A stretch of DNA of 64,000 nt from Ganoderma boninense (Eukaryota > Basidiomycota > Agaricomycetes > Polyporales > Polyporaceae), in NCBI GenBank assembly GCA_002900995.3, contig CM035315.1, positions 2,872,814 through 2,936,813 of the forward strand, in the 5' to 3' direction. Position 1 is the stretch's first letter; each line of letters starts with the position of its first letter. This document shows positions 1 to 10,998 of the stretch, piece by piece. The notes below the pieces were generated by a model. It was given only the letters and a program-made list of their open reading frames with translations, searched no databases and had not been told where the DNA came from. A program made the position numbers and the translations under genes.

Positions 1-1232
1 CCGTTTAATTCTCTTGTCTCCGGACCACTATTTCCCCTCTCCTCCTCCCCCCTGTGCTTTTTCGGTCCGTCCTTTTTGCCGTTTTCCTGGACACTTCGCT
101 CTTCTGTGAATAGACAATTGTGTTTGATTACTCTGAATGCATGGCTGCCTTCTCTGCAGTGGGGCACGATGAGCGTGGACGAGTCCGACGGAGGATAGCC
201 AACCCGAGTGGGGTCGAGCCGAGCGCTTGAGATAGCGGATTGTTCCGGACCGACCGTAGCCGAAGCGGGTCGGCGGGATCGACGTGTCCTCCTGCCTTGG
301 CTGGCACCGTCAAGCATGACGACCCCGCCTTGGCTCCCGATGCGCTCTCACTCGCCCCCATCATCTCGGTCGACCTGCAAGGGCACTCTGTGCACCCTTG
401 CGGTGACGGTCCGGCTCGATTGGCTCACCTCCCTGGAGGCGTCGGCGGGCGAGACCTGAGCAGGGGTGGGAGGAGCACGACCGTTGCGCTGGCCGACCCC
501 CGACACACTTCGGCCACACTCTCGGACTCCGTACTCCCCATCGCCGCGATCTCAACATCTCCACCCTGAAGATAAGGCAAGACTCGCTCACTGCTCTTGA
601 AGGCGTCACCTGGTGGAGCCCGAGCAGGGTGTCCCCACACATCGAACGTATGTACGTGTTTTCTCTGTTGGAACATGGTCCGCTGGGGGTACTGACTTTT
701 TTCTCTTGGCCAGAGTCGGATAGCTGGGCCTGAGGGTTAGAGCTCCAACTTCCGGGGCCCTCGCGGTCGGCGACATCACCACGTCCACACTGTCCTCTGT
801 TTCGAGTCTCATTCCGTTCAGTTTGCTTCCCTCTGCTCTCCTTCGCTTTCAGCTGCTCTCCTCCCTCGATCCACTTTCTGCCGCTCTCTGTCGCTCACCG
901 CCGCTCTCCATCACTCGCCGTCGCTCTCTACCTCTCGCCTTCCCTTTCCTCGCTCTCTTCTGCTGTCCTTTACTCCCCTCCACCATTCTTATCCCTTGTT
1001 GTCTTCCTCTCCACACTCGTCACTTCTCACCTTTGATTTCTCATTACTACATTGCACGCTCCTGCGCCACATTCGCCTTCGCTCCGTGCCGCTAGTGCTG
1101 CTTTCGCTTTGGTAAGTGCCTTCAAGTTCCACGGCATCTCTTTACAGCCCTGGTATCTAATGGTGGGCACGCCAATCCCTATCTCGCCCAGGTTGGTGGA
1201 GCATATCGAGTCGCGGTGCCAGTGCGCTCATC
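1..1232. other. Non-coding or unrecognised sequence
   Basis: No reading frame here resembles a known protein. The stretch from about 820 to 1090 is strongly pyrimidine-biased on the plus strand (repeated CGCTCTC-like words), as in fungal 5' leaders. It may be the leader of the damaged gene that follows. Confidence 0.4.
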
Positions 1233-1740
1233 ATGTTCAAGGCCCCGACGCCACCGCAGAAGACTCCCCCACATTCCCCGGACAAAGACCCCTTCAGCGC
1301 GCAGCCTGCTACGCCTCTGGCTCTGGGGTGGCCCCGACCCCACCACAGATTGTGACAACGCAGAGCTGGACCGCATCCCGCGAGGAAGACCTCATCCGCT
1401 CATTACGCACCCAGCTCGCACTGCAGATGGTACTCTGTGCGCAATTCGAGGAAGACCTGCGCAGCAAGGATGACGTGATGCGGATGACGCAGGGCCGGGT
1501 GGAGGAGGGCGAGCGGGAGGTCGAGAGGCGGTGGAACTTCAACCGGGGCAACCACAGGCAGATCACGTAGTAAGCAGTACTCACGGTTGCTGGAGGAGCA
1601 GGTGGACTGGAGTAAGAGCATGGAGCGCAGCGCGACGGACGAGGTGTCGAACATGGCGCTGCGCTCACTGTACCGGCGAATCGAGGAGCTGGAGCGGCAG
1701 CGGCCCAATCCCCATCCTACCTCGGGTCCTCGCATCCCGT
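1233..1740 (+). pseudogene. Fragment of a coiled-coil protein gene, frame-disrupted
   Basis: A start at 1233 opens a proline-rich N-terminus (MFKAPTPPQKTPP...). The reading then moves to another frame from about 1325, giving a helical, heptad-like stretch rich in E, R, Q and L (SREEDLIRSLRTQL...). A third frame from about 1572 to 1700 (KQYSRLLEEQV... to ...YRRIEELERQ) completes a plausible coiled coil. No GT-AG intron of reasonable length explains the first switch near 1320-1340. After about 1710 the helix breaks into proline-rich sequence and no further coding is seen. The family is not recognised. It may be a truncated relic or a gene with assembly indels; the continuity of helical character across frames is the only evidence that the pieces belong together. 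Confidence 0.4.
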
Positions 1741-2949
1741 GGCATCTGCATCCACTCTTTCCCTTCACGTCTGCGCCATCTCAGCCTCTGTATGCAATCC
1801 TGCACTGCACATGCCTCACTCTCAAATCTCGCTTGCTCCGTCCATCCATGATCTGTCCTCGTCGTCGCTTTTGTCTGTTGTTGCTTAACGCCCCCACGCT
1901 CCGGACGTCGAGGTAAGGAAACACCTCATGCTTAGAGCAGTCAAGACTTCGAAAAGCCTTACTAGCTCCAATTCTAGATCTTGCCTCCCATTCTTTACCT
2001 TAGCGTCACCGTACCCTCAAGAGGTGTGACGCGCTTGGCCTCTTCGCCCTCATGTCGTCCAGTCTACCGTAATAGTCTTGCTTCCGAATTTCTCGCTAGA
2101 AGGACATCCATTGTGACGTTGCCTCCAGTTTATTGTATCCGAGCATAGATGATAGAGAAGTTTTATTTTCACAAGTCCTCATACATCGCAGAAATGACTG
2201 TCTTTTCTACCACTGAACGGCCAGAGAAACGGCGCAGAGAAAAGTTAACGTTTTCTCTGTTCTGATTTTGTTCTCCAGAAAAGGCTAAGGCACGTGATTT
2301 TATTCGCCCCTTCGCAAGACATTGTTCGGACAAAAACGTTTGACCTCTTATGGACTGTTCTGTGAACAAACATCGACAAAAAAGTTATCGTTTTTGTCGG
2401 GCTAAAATTGGCCCAAAAGTGCCAAAGAAAAGTCATCCACGCGTCATCCCTTTTGGGACGATTCTCTGCCGAAGAAAAATCGGGAATCCCCGTCGTGCTT
2501 CCTTTATCCCTCCCATTTCCCGCCCATGGACACGGGTTCCAGAACGATCTATCATTTCATACTCCGGGAAATCATCGACACAGCTCATCTGTCCAGTCCC
2601 GCGAAATATCACGGACATCCCCGGGAAAGAATACTTTTCCCTCCGATTTCCTGCCCATTTCCCGGGGGAGGACAACGCCGAATGCCCGCCGTGTGGCATG
2701 CCCGACCCACCGGGGGGCAACTCGTGGCACGTGATTTTAAGTACGCGTTGAGAGAAAGGGATGGGCGCTTTGAGTTTTGTCACGGGGTGGACGCGTTGAC
2801 GCGCTTTGGAGAGAGAGTGGTTGTGCTGCTCGACCGCTGCTCGTCACCGTCTCGCGCGTTCTGCGGGCTGGATCTGGGCTGTCTGCTGTTCCCCGCCGCC
2901 GCTGTTCTCCGTCGTGCATCTTGCTGAGCTGTGAACACGCGTAGGCACG
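1741..2949. other. Upstream region of the Spt21/Ams2-like gene
   Basis: No coding sequence is recognised. The last 220 bases are the promoter and leader of the downstream gene and contain several ACGCGT boxes (listed separately). Two CACGTG palindromes lie at about 2292-2297 and 2728-2733. The last part, from about 2719, is duplicated in inverted orientation beyond the assembly gap. Confidence 0.6.
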
Positions 2950-2961
2950 ATGGAGACGCGT
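2439..2961. promoter_or_regulatory. Cluster of MluI cell-cycle (ACGCGT) boxes
   Basis: The palindrome ACGCGT occurs at 2439-2444, 2743-2748, 2791-2796, 2937-2942 and 2956-2961, the last inside codons 3-4 of the downstream gene. ACGCGT is the established binding site of the fungal MBF (Mbp1/Swi6-type) G1/S transcription factor. Four boxes in about 220 bp next to a histone-gene regulator suggests G1/S expression. This is inference from motif density and was not tested statistically. Confidence 0.55.
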
Positions 2962-5900
2962 TCCCTGTCGAGTGAGTGCCATCGAGCCATGTTTCCCTCG
3001 CCGTGCCCTGCTCACCCGTCCAGTTCGCGCCTTGTACATCATCAACGGTGCCGAGCCGTACATCCTAGCCCGCTCCCACACCAAAGTCGACGTCCACATA
3101 GTCCCCACCCACCCCCATCACGACCAAGCCGTCTACGGCAGGGTTCCTCTCCGTCCCTGTCTCGAAGCCATCTGCCAATCCAGGTTCGTCTCCCTTGTCA
3201 TCCTCTCCATCACCGTCTTCACCCCCATTTCTCTCAAGTCCTGAACTCGCGCCTTCTGGCCCTCGCGACTTCTCCGTCTACGTCTTCGACCCTATCGAGT
3301 CTCGTATGTTCTCCTCTCCTCCCTTCCACCTCCCCGTGCTCACTCCCGCCCCTACCTCTCGAAGAACAACGAGCCCCCTCCGCCTCTGCATCAGCCCCAT
3401 CACCTGTCGCACTTGGTCAGGGTTGGATGTCCGACGCTCTCGCCATCCATAATTCCCCACTGATCGTTGGCACCCTATGCTTCGATGGCGTACATGACGA
3501 TGCCATCGAGGTCATCTTTTCCCTCAAAGAGGTATTTTCGTTTCGTCTCCTCTTTCATCCACCGTCTTCTTCAACTTTCTTTAGGTCAATCGCCTTCCCA
3601 TTCCCCGTGCAAACTCCTGGGCCGGCCAGAAGAAACCCTCAAAGCGTTCAAACGCACCTCTCTTCACCACCAACCCCCTTAGGTGGCCCACCCAGACTCA
3701 ACCAAAGCACACAGAACGCCGCCTTTCTCCCACTTTACCTCCTCACCCACCGCCGGCTTCTCAGTGTCCCGTACCTCCCCATTCTGACGCGATCTCGCCG
3801 CCGGACTCACAACCAGAACCTTCTTCAATCACTTCCCAACCTACAATTGACTCTGCCCGAGCTGCTGCTCTCCAAGCTGTGTTCGCCGCCTTTGCTAGCC
3901 CTGAGCAAAGTCAACGGCTCCTCTCTGTCCTCTCCTCTATTGACTCTTCCGCTTCTTCCACTCCCAATCCTGACTTGGTTCAAGTGCTCGGCATGATGAT
4001 CACGTCAGCAGCCTCTTCAGGCATGGCGACCCCCTCCGCTTCTGTGACCTCTCCTATGCTCGTTGTTCCAACGCCCATGGCTCATTCCGATCCGAGCCCA
4101 CCTCTGTCCACTCCTTTTGCTTCCACTCCTCCGTCCAACATTGTATCCGCCCCCACCCCACCAACTACTGACTACTCGCACGACGATGACGAAGTTGTGG
4201 TCCTCGACAAGGAGAACGTCAATCCCATCGCCTTCAATTGCAAAGGTCGCGACAAGTCTGACCTTCAAGAGAACCCCTCTCTACAGGACGTCAACCGCCA
4301 TCTTTGCAAGAAGTGTACTAATCCCACACTCTGTGCTTGCTTTCACCCTCGAGCGAAGATGGACCATGGTTCTTCAGTCGAGTCATCCGGCCCAAACTCC
4401 CGCAAGCGCACGCTCAGCGAAATTATGGACCAACGAGAGCGAGATCGGGAAGCTTCACGGAAACGGGTGGCTAGTTCCACACGCCGGCCCACGACATCTA
4501 GTTTTGGCTCTGTGCTGTCATCTCGATATGCTGTAACAAACTGTGCGCCCTCGATAGCGAGCCGAGTTTGATGCCATTCACCGTTTCCGATCCTTCTGGA
4601 GACAACATGCCACCGTTTTACGCTACATGCGCATCGGCACCCGCTACTTCGCCCCGACGCCGTGGAATCTCAGGCACCCGCACGTCCGCCCGACGTCATC
4701 CGTATGTTGTCCCCGACTGGGCACGAACCACTACAGCAACCCTGCCTCGTGCCGCAGACGGTTCCTTCCTCAGTGGGGAAGCCACGCTCATGGAAGTCTC
4801 GACGCGGAAACGTCCTGCAAAGAAAGGCAAGGAAAAAGAGAAGACAATGGGTCCGAAGATTCGCAAACCGCGTCCGACCACATACAAAGATCCTTCCGAG
4901 AGTATCGAGGACCGTACTTTCCATGGACCTGTAACGCTTAGCACGCCACTCAGTGCTACGAGTGATAACACTGCAAGTGCCGTCGCTGAGCCTCCGAGGC
5001 CCGTCATCGCGTCCTCCCCACAAACACACGCGTTCCCGATACCCTTCGCACCATCATCGTCTCTCAACGTGCTTACAACTTGGCAGAACGTGGCACCACC
5101 CTCAACTCCACCTCGACGACAAACGACAAATAGTAACCCGACTACACCTGACGACGATGGTTCCCTTTTCACCCCAGAGGCTGCTCGCAACACTCGCACA
5201 CCTCGCAAGCTTCCTAGTCTGTACAGCGGTCTGGTCATGTCGCCTTCTCATCCTACACGCAGGCACAACCGTCCAACACCATCAAAGCGTGGTCAACCTA
5301 CCAGCTCACGAAGCGGGAGCTCATTGCCTGACATTCCTCTGGCAGATCAGGACAGCGGCGAACCTGCAGAACCACTGTCTGACGACCTTGACATCCCTTT
5401 AGATTCAATACCTATTGCGAGTAGTGACGGGGAGTTCGACATTGACTCGCGGGCTAGCCCATCCGAGGGTCGTGACTTCACCGCATCGAAATGGCGCTCG
5501 GTGGGCTTGCCCCCGTCGTCCCCTCTTCCCCCTTCTAGTCCCATCCTCACTCCTTCGGATGGGGGTGATTGGGACTTGACAGAAGAACAGGATGAACAAG
5601 AGCCGACTGCTGGGGACACAACAATATGCCTTCCACCGCTGGAAGTCGATCCCTCTGCCATCGAGAGCCTGCGCACAAGTCAATCGTTAGAAGAAGAGCT
5701 TGCCGCGCTCTTCTCAGAGGAGCAGCCGGCCTTGCCCCCAGAGGATGCAGTGAATGGGAATATCTTCGGTGCCGACTTCCTCACCTCGTTCGCCTCTACG
5801 CCTTCGTGCGGCTTCGCCAACCCATCCCCTGATAGTCAAGAATTCGACTCCTTCAGCGACGACGGACCTGTGTCTATGTCCATGTTTCCTGACCGCCTCG

Positions 5901-6169
5901 TGACCGAGATGGACTTCGAGCTGGGGCAGTTCGGGGAGCCTAGGCTAGGCAGCAATGAGCCAGCCGGTGAGCTAGACGTTGGAGAGATGCTGGAGCTTCT
6001 GAATTCCCTCATAGACAACCATGTCGTCGCGCTACCTGCCTGTGGACAAGGTACCCCGTCGCCTGAGCTTGCCGTACCTCTTCAAGCAGAAGGGCATGTG
6101 AAGTTGGCGATCGATGCGCAGAAGGTGGCCGAGAGCGCTCAGGAACTTTTGTCTGGCTGTGCTTTGTAA
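2950..6169 (+). CDS. Spt21/Ams2-type transcriptional regulator
   Basis: This is probably the basidiomycete homologue of yeast Spt21 / fission yeast Ams2, nuclear factors needed for histone-gene expression. The first exons splice into the family's N-terminal domain. Exon 1 is 2950-2971, with a 52-nt GTGAGT..CAG intron. Exon 2 (3024-3183) encodes ALYIINGAEPYI... and YGRVPLRPCLEAIC. Exon 3 (3239-3303) encodes SPELAPSGPRDFSVYVFDP. Exon 4 (about 3365-3531) encodes GTLCFDGVHDDAIEVIFSL. Exon 5 begins at 3585 and continues in one frame past 4500, with an acidic DKENVNP segment and a Cys cluster near 4300-4340. A further intron or indel near 4510-4560 leads into a 530-codon frame, low-complexity and Ser/Pro/acidic, ending at 6169. 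That last junction is unresolved. The C-terminal half is typical disordered activator sequence. Family assignment rests on the N-terminal motifs only. Confidence 0.7.
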
Positions 6170-6963
6170 ACTTGAGAGCGTTCGCTGTACTTGAAATGTA
6201 CCAAGACTGTTTCTTATGGACCTAGTCATCATGTGGAACTCATCAATATCTCCCTTGTCGTTTACTGCATGGTACATACATGTTCAAGTTATCACATAGC
6301 CGTCATTGTCGTCATTGTCATGTGCAACCAAACCGAATAGTTGTTTACTGCGCGCATCGCTTGCATTTTAGACAGGTGGATGGAGAAGACTTGGGCTTAA
6401 TTTATCGTTCTTACGACGTCAGCAACTGTATGATCGTGATGCAAGTACTTATTGCAAGTTCAAGGGTTGAAGTTGGAGCTGCTGCCCCATTTGTAGCATT
6501 CGTTTGGCGGTTTCAAGTGGGTGCAACGGACCCGACTTGCACATATGATGAGACAGAAGTTGAGACTCACGCTTGTGAGCGGCAACGTGTGAAAAGTGCA
6601 CTTAGACCTACTTACGTACTTGGAATATGCTTCCGGGCTCTCGCGCGTAGGGGTTCGTTGTCGACGGTGGCCCATCTTGATAATTTGGTAAGCTCCACCC
6701 CGCAGGAGTTGTACCGCATGGTGTTGCAACACACACCATTTGGAGAGACATAGCTTTGTTGGGTATATTGCAATTGGAGTTTCCACGACGCACATCCTGC
6801 TGCCGGCGCTGCCTATACGAGACTACAGATAAGCCCAAATGAGGGGAAAAGGGTGAGCTCGGGAGGAGGTAAATAACATCATAAGACAAAGGACGTCGTC
6901 CAAGTGGACGCGAAGGGGTTTGTTTTGGGCGTTGGATGTGTGGGTCAGCAGCAACACTGGGGG
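6170..6963. other. Intergenic region, convergent 3' flanks
   Basis: This lies between the stops of the Spt21/Ams2-like gene (+) and the small minus-strand gene. No coding, RNA gene or repeat is recognised. Confidence 0.5.
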
Positions 6964-7382
6964 CTAATGGAGAAATGAGTTGATTGAGGAGATAGTGGAA
7001 GGAAGCAGAGAGGCTGACCCGCAACACTGGTCGCAACACCTGTCACAGCATATGTCGCTACAGCAGGGTCTATGGTGATATGGGTGTAGAAGACGGTTGT
7101 ATTGGATGGGAGGATTGCGATAGATCATGGGAGGATGGGGCATTGGCTGTGCGACATGATATTGTGGACCGTAGAGAGGGACGACGGGCATGTCGGGAGC
7201 TATGGGTGATGAGGAAGATGGAAATCAGTGGGGGGATACGGATGGAGAGAAGGGAGGAGGTGCACACAGTGGTCGTAGTAGCTGGCGGAATAGGTGGGGG
7301 GACTGTATAGGGGGGAGATGAGGGGGGAAAGGGGGCGAGGATAATAAACGTTGAGGGGACGCTGAAGAGCGTCGTAATACAT
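6964..7382 (-). CDS. Small Tyr/Pro-rich protein with Cys-cluster tail
   Basis: This is an unrecognised 116-residue protein. The start codon at 7382 opens a Tyr- and Pro-rich N-terminus (MYYDALQRPLNVYYPRP...). A 68-nt intron (7200-7267, GTGTGC..CATAG) joins it in frame to a second exon that reads SPDMPVVPLYGPQYH and then a His/Tyr/Pro stretch. It ends in a compact cluster of vicinal cysteines, CCSDICCDRCCDQCC, around residues 84-98. The exons total 351 nt, an exact multiple of three. There is no signal peptide or membrane segment. Paired cysteines could bind metal or be palmitoylated, but this is only inference. An upstream in-frame extension through pyrimidine-rich sequence is also open; the start at 7382 was chosen because coding character begins there. 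Confidence 0.5.
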
Positions 7383-8423
7383 GGAGAGAGGATTTTGAGA
7401 TGTGGAGAGTGGGAAGGAGAGCGGGGAGGAGAATAGAGGGAAGGAGGGGAGGAGAGAAGGAGAGATTGGAGTGAGGGAGACGGAGGGGTGGGACGAGGGG
7501 ATGATGGGAGGGATATGCAGGGAGGGGTGGGTGAGAAGACGGCGTTGGCGGAGGTAAATGAAGGGGTTTATGAAAGACACGGGGAAGCGTGGCAGGGAGG
7601 AAGGAGCAGAAAGAGGAGAGATGGAGCCTTGGGCGTGGAGAAATGAAGGCACGTGGGCCGGGGCGTGGACCGAGTCGGGTGCGGGGGCGTAATTGAAAGC
7701 ACATTGCGAACAAGGTTGGCTGCGGCGGAGAAAGATGAAAGCGCGGGCGACTCGAAGACGGGAAGAGCGTGGTACAAGTTGGCGAGGGCGAATTTGTGGT
7801 AGCGCAGCTGTTGGACATTTACTTGTTGTGGACGGCCGAAGAGGAGACAAAGACGGCTACGCGGCGAATGGGATCTGTTCGAGAAGGTAGCATTGTGCCG
7901 TAGCAGAGAGTCACTGGCAGCGGTGGTGGTTGTGAGCAATCGCAGAAGATGGAACAAGTTAGCGCACCCAGTCGACCCGCAGACAGGCCTCGTCATCGAG
8001 CAACACGTCCCATCCCAACACGTCGCATGCACCACAGACGCACCCACCAGAGACTCAGACTCAGACTCGGACTGCCATTCCCAACGAGCACCAGCAGACG
8101 CCCGGCAGACGCCGCTCCCATTTCGGGAGAAACAGACGCTGGCCCACATAGACGCCGTGGTTACTCATCCACGAGGGTTTGTCATCTGCCGACCGCCGCC
8201 CACAGCCAGCTCAAAAGGACCGTCCTCACTGCGTCCGTCGCCGTCCAGCCCTCCCCGTACCCCATCCACCCGTGAGTGTCCCGTTCTGCTGCCCTTCCCT
8301 TCTCCTCGCCTCTCTCCAGCCTCTTGGCCGCCCCAAATTCCGTTCCCAACAAGATGGATGCCCTCCACCTCCTTTGGATGACGCTCACCCCCCCGCTCTT
8401 GCCCTAGACCACCACCACTCACC
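7383..8423. other. Divergent intergenic region upstream of RPL10
   Basis: This separates the small minus-strand gene from RPL10. The minus-strand half is strongly pyrimidine-rich, typical of leaders. A short tandem GACTCA-like run lies at about 8050-8070. No further gene is supported. Confidence 0.5.
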
Positions 8424-9264
8424 ATGGGTCGCCGTCCCGCTCGCTGCTACCGCTACTGCAAGAACAAGCCCTACCCCAAGTCTCGCTACAACCGTGGTGT
8501 CCCCGATCCAAAGGTACCCATCTCTCCTTGACTTGTCCCCTTTTCTTGCCATCTCCAACCCCCACTTCCTTCCCCCAAGATTCGCATCTTCGACCTCGGC
8601 CGCAAGCGCGCCTCCGTCGACGAGTTCCCCTTCTGCTGCCACCTCGTCTCCGATGAGTACGAGCAGCTCTCCAGCGAAGCCCTCGAAGCCGCACGTATCT
8701 GTGCCAACAAGTATGTCACAAAGACCTCCGGCAAAGATTCCTTCCACTTGAGGGTCCGTGTCCACCCCTTCCACGTCCTTCGCATCAACAAGATGTTGTC
8801 CTGCGCCGGTGCAGATCGGTTCGTATTTCCTTTTCCTCCCATCCTCGTCCCTCACCTAGTTCCCACCCTCGCCTCCCTTCTATCAGTCTCCAGACAGGCA
8901 TGCGTGGCGCTTGGGGCAAGCCTTACGGCACCGTCGCTCGTGTTGACATTGGCCAGATCATCCTCTCCATCCGCACAAAGGACCAGAACGCACCTGTCGT
9001 CCAGGAAGCTCTCCGCCGCGCCCGCTACAAATTCCCCGGTCGCCAGAAGATCATCATCTCCCGCAAGTGGGGCTTCACAAACGTTAACCGCGAGGACTAC
9101 CTCAAGCTCAAGGAGGAGAAGCGTGTCCTCCAGTACGTTGCTTCCCACCCCCTTCCCCTTCACTCTTCCCCTTCTCACCTCCTTCCAGGGACGGTGCTTA
9201 TGTCCAGTACATTCGCCCTCGTGGCAACCTCGAGAACAACCTCCGTGCCCAGCTCCGTGCTTGA
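8424..9264 (+). CDS. RPL10: 60S ribosomal protein uL16 (RPL10)
   Basis: This is a component of the cytoplasmic large ribosomal subunit, added late in 60S maturation and contacting the tRNA acceptor region. It has four exons: 8424-8513, 8580-8818, 8887-9132 and 9189-9264. The joined exons give 651 nt, a 216-residue product of normal length for the family. The sequence matches the near-invariant RPL10 motifs in order: [68 protein letters not shown], and a C-terminal [10 protein letters not shown]. All introns are GT-AG and 54-68 nt. It is convergent with dynactin 6, with about 515 bp between stops. Confidence 0.97.
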
Positions 9265-9780
9265 TCCCGACATCATGTATACTACCCATCGCATCGCCAT
9301 CACTCGCAGTGTTGGTTTTGTATCCATGATCTGTACACAGTTTCCGTGGGAAAGAGACCGGTCGTCGGTGGCTGTCTGCCCTATATTCACTACACCATTC
9401 TTTCTCTGTGGATGGTGGTTAGGGGAAACGGGGCACATATGAACTCTGCTTTGGTCTATCCTCCTTTTCTTCACTCTTGTCTTGTGAGAGGGAGCGCTAT
9501 GCTCTCAACATGAGATAGCGACTGATGCATACATTATAATTGGAACACATGTACCTTGCTTGCAGTACTCTTTCAATCTACGTCTCCGTTGCCGCATGGC
9601 AGGGGATACTATTTACTGCCTGACGTTCCCAGCGATGTTGTCGCCGACCACCGTCATCAGAGAATCACCAGGATGGGAACTCGTTGCTGCGAACTGTCGG
9701 CGATGGCCTTCATTGAATATGTCTTTCGCAATCGTAAGGTAGTACGTACGGTACAAATTGCACCTACCATGGGCCAAGAC
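9265..9780. other. Convergent intergenic region, RPL10 / dynactin 6
   Basis: 3' flanks of two convergent genes. Apart from open frames antisense to dynactin 6, nothing coding is seen. Confidence 0.5.
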
Positions 9781-10638
9781 CTAAGCACCGTCACCTCGCC
9801 TGAGCCGATTGAACTTTGGAAGCATCTCCCTCAGGTATTCGGCATGTTTCCTGCGCAAATCCATTTCCTGGACCTTGCCGCGACCGCTCCAAATGCGTCG
9901 CTCAGCAGACGGGCCGTATATAGTGGTGTAGTCGTCGAGCATTTCATCTTCGGTTGGGACGACGAGGACACCTGCGCCGATGACGCAGTAGGACGAGATG
10001 CGGAGAGTGTGGTGGACACGGGCTCGGGTACAGATGGTGTTGGAGTTGCCGACGGTGGGGGACTCTACGCCTGTGAACACAAGCAGAACATGGACGGTCA
10101 GATGTGTGGGCAGACAGAGGTGGGTGAGTGGGAGAGCCGGGGAGACGGAGTGAGGCCGAGGATGTGGGTGGCCGAGTTTACCGGTTGCCAGAGGTCAGAG
10201 AGGAGAAAGGGTGAAGAGAGACGTACGGCAACCGATCTCAAGAGGTTGTCGTCGCCAATGCGCATCACTTCCTTGCGACTGGCGATAGTGAGCTCGAGGG
10301 AGAGGACGGCGGGAGGATGGAAGGGACGGACCGGTTGACGATGATGGCGCCCTCCTCGACGATGCAGCCAGAGCCAATGACGATAGGACCTGCTATGGCA
10401 AAGATGGTCGCCTTGGGATGGACAATGGTGCCTGGAGAGAGATGAGCGAGGAGAAGAGGAGAGGAGGGAAGGCGGGGAAAGGACTGGCCGGCACCGATGG
10501 TGATGTCGCCCTTGAGCTCGACGTCCTGGCACACGACTGCCCTGGAGTGAATGGTAAACTTGTCCCGACTATTGGAGACGTGGCGGTGAGCGAGCGAATC
10601 GGGGACGAGGGAGAGAGGGCAAAGCACATTGCAGGCAT
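9781..10638 (-). CDS. Dynactin subunit 6 (p27), one-base frame break
   Basis: This is a pointed-end subunit of dynactin, the dynein activator; p27 is a left-handed beta-helix built of hexapeptide repeats. Five exons are read on the minus strand. Exon 1 (10628-10638) is an 11-nt exon encoding MPA plus two bases. The others are 10489-10568, 10332-10431, 10227-10278 and 9781-10070. The product reads IRDKFTIHSRAVVCQDVELK, then ITIGAGTIVHPKATI, GPIVIGSGCIVEEGAII and MRIGDDNL, and after the break EIGCRVESPTVGNSNTI, ending in PTEDEMLDDYTTIYGP and a basic helical tail (LREMLPKFNRLRRGDGA). The exons total 533 nt, one base short. The missing base lies near 10243, between DDNL and EIGC. Intron 2 (10432-10488) appears to use a GC donor. 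The start was chosen because it splices exactly into the conserved RDKFTIHS. Confidence 0.88.
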
Positions 10639-10998
10639 AGCAGCGGGAGACGAGGGGGCTGAATGAACGGGGACACGTGGGAGACGAGGGGGAGGGACGC
10701 AGGCCGGAGAGGAGGAGGGGATGAGGGAAACAGGCGAGAGCCTCGTGGCGGACGAGGGCGAGTGGGAAACGGCGGCGAGCGTCGGGCGCGTTGCTGCCCT
10801 CGTCGCAGCAGGCGCTGTCCTCTTCACCCGATACCCCCTTCTGCCCCCTCGTCCTCGTCCTCGACCCCTTCCTCTTCTCGTCGTTGCCGCCCTTCTCTTC
10901 GTCCCGTCCTTGGCTGCTTCCATCGCTCCCGCTGCTCCCGGGTGGAGGCCCCGCTCGGCGTCCCTCTTTTCCCTCTCTCTCCACTGCCATCCGTCCCC
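10639..10998. promoter_or_regulatory. Bidirectional promoter, dynactin 6 / BTB-CAP-Gly
   Basis: These 360 bp separate the start codons of two head-to-head genes. The right half is pyrimidine-rich on the plus strand. No individual factor site is assigned. Confidence 0.5.

Noticed and set aside
4290..4700. Possible GATA-type zinc finger in the Spt21/Ams2-like protein
   Set aside because: A CKKC...CAC cluster exists, but spacing and the tryptophan-containing loop of a GATA finger are absent in all frames.
9556..10338. 260-codon plus-strand open frame
   Set aside because: It is antisense to the dynactin 6 exons, which carry clear family motifs; the plus frame shows none.
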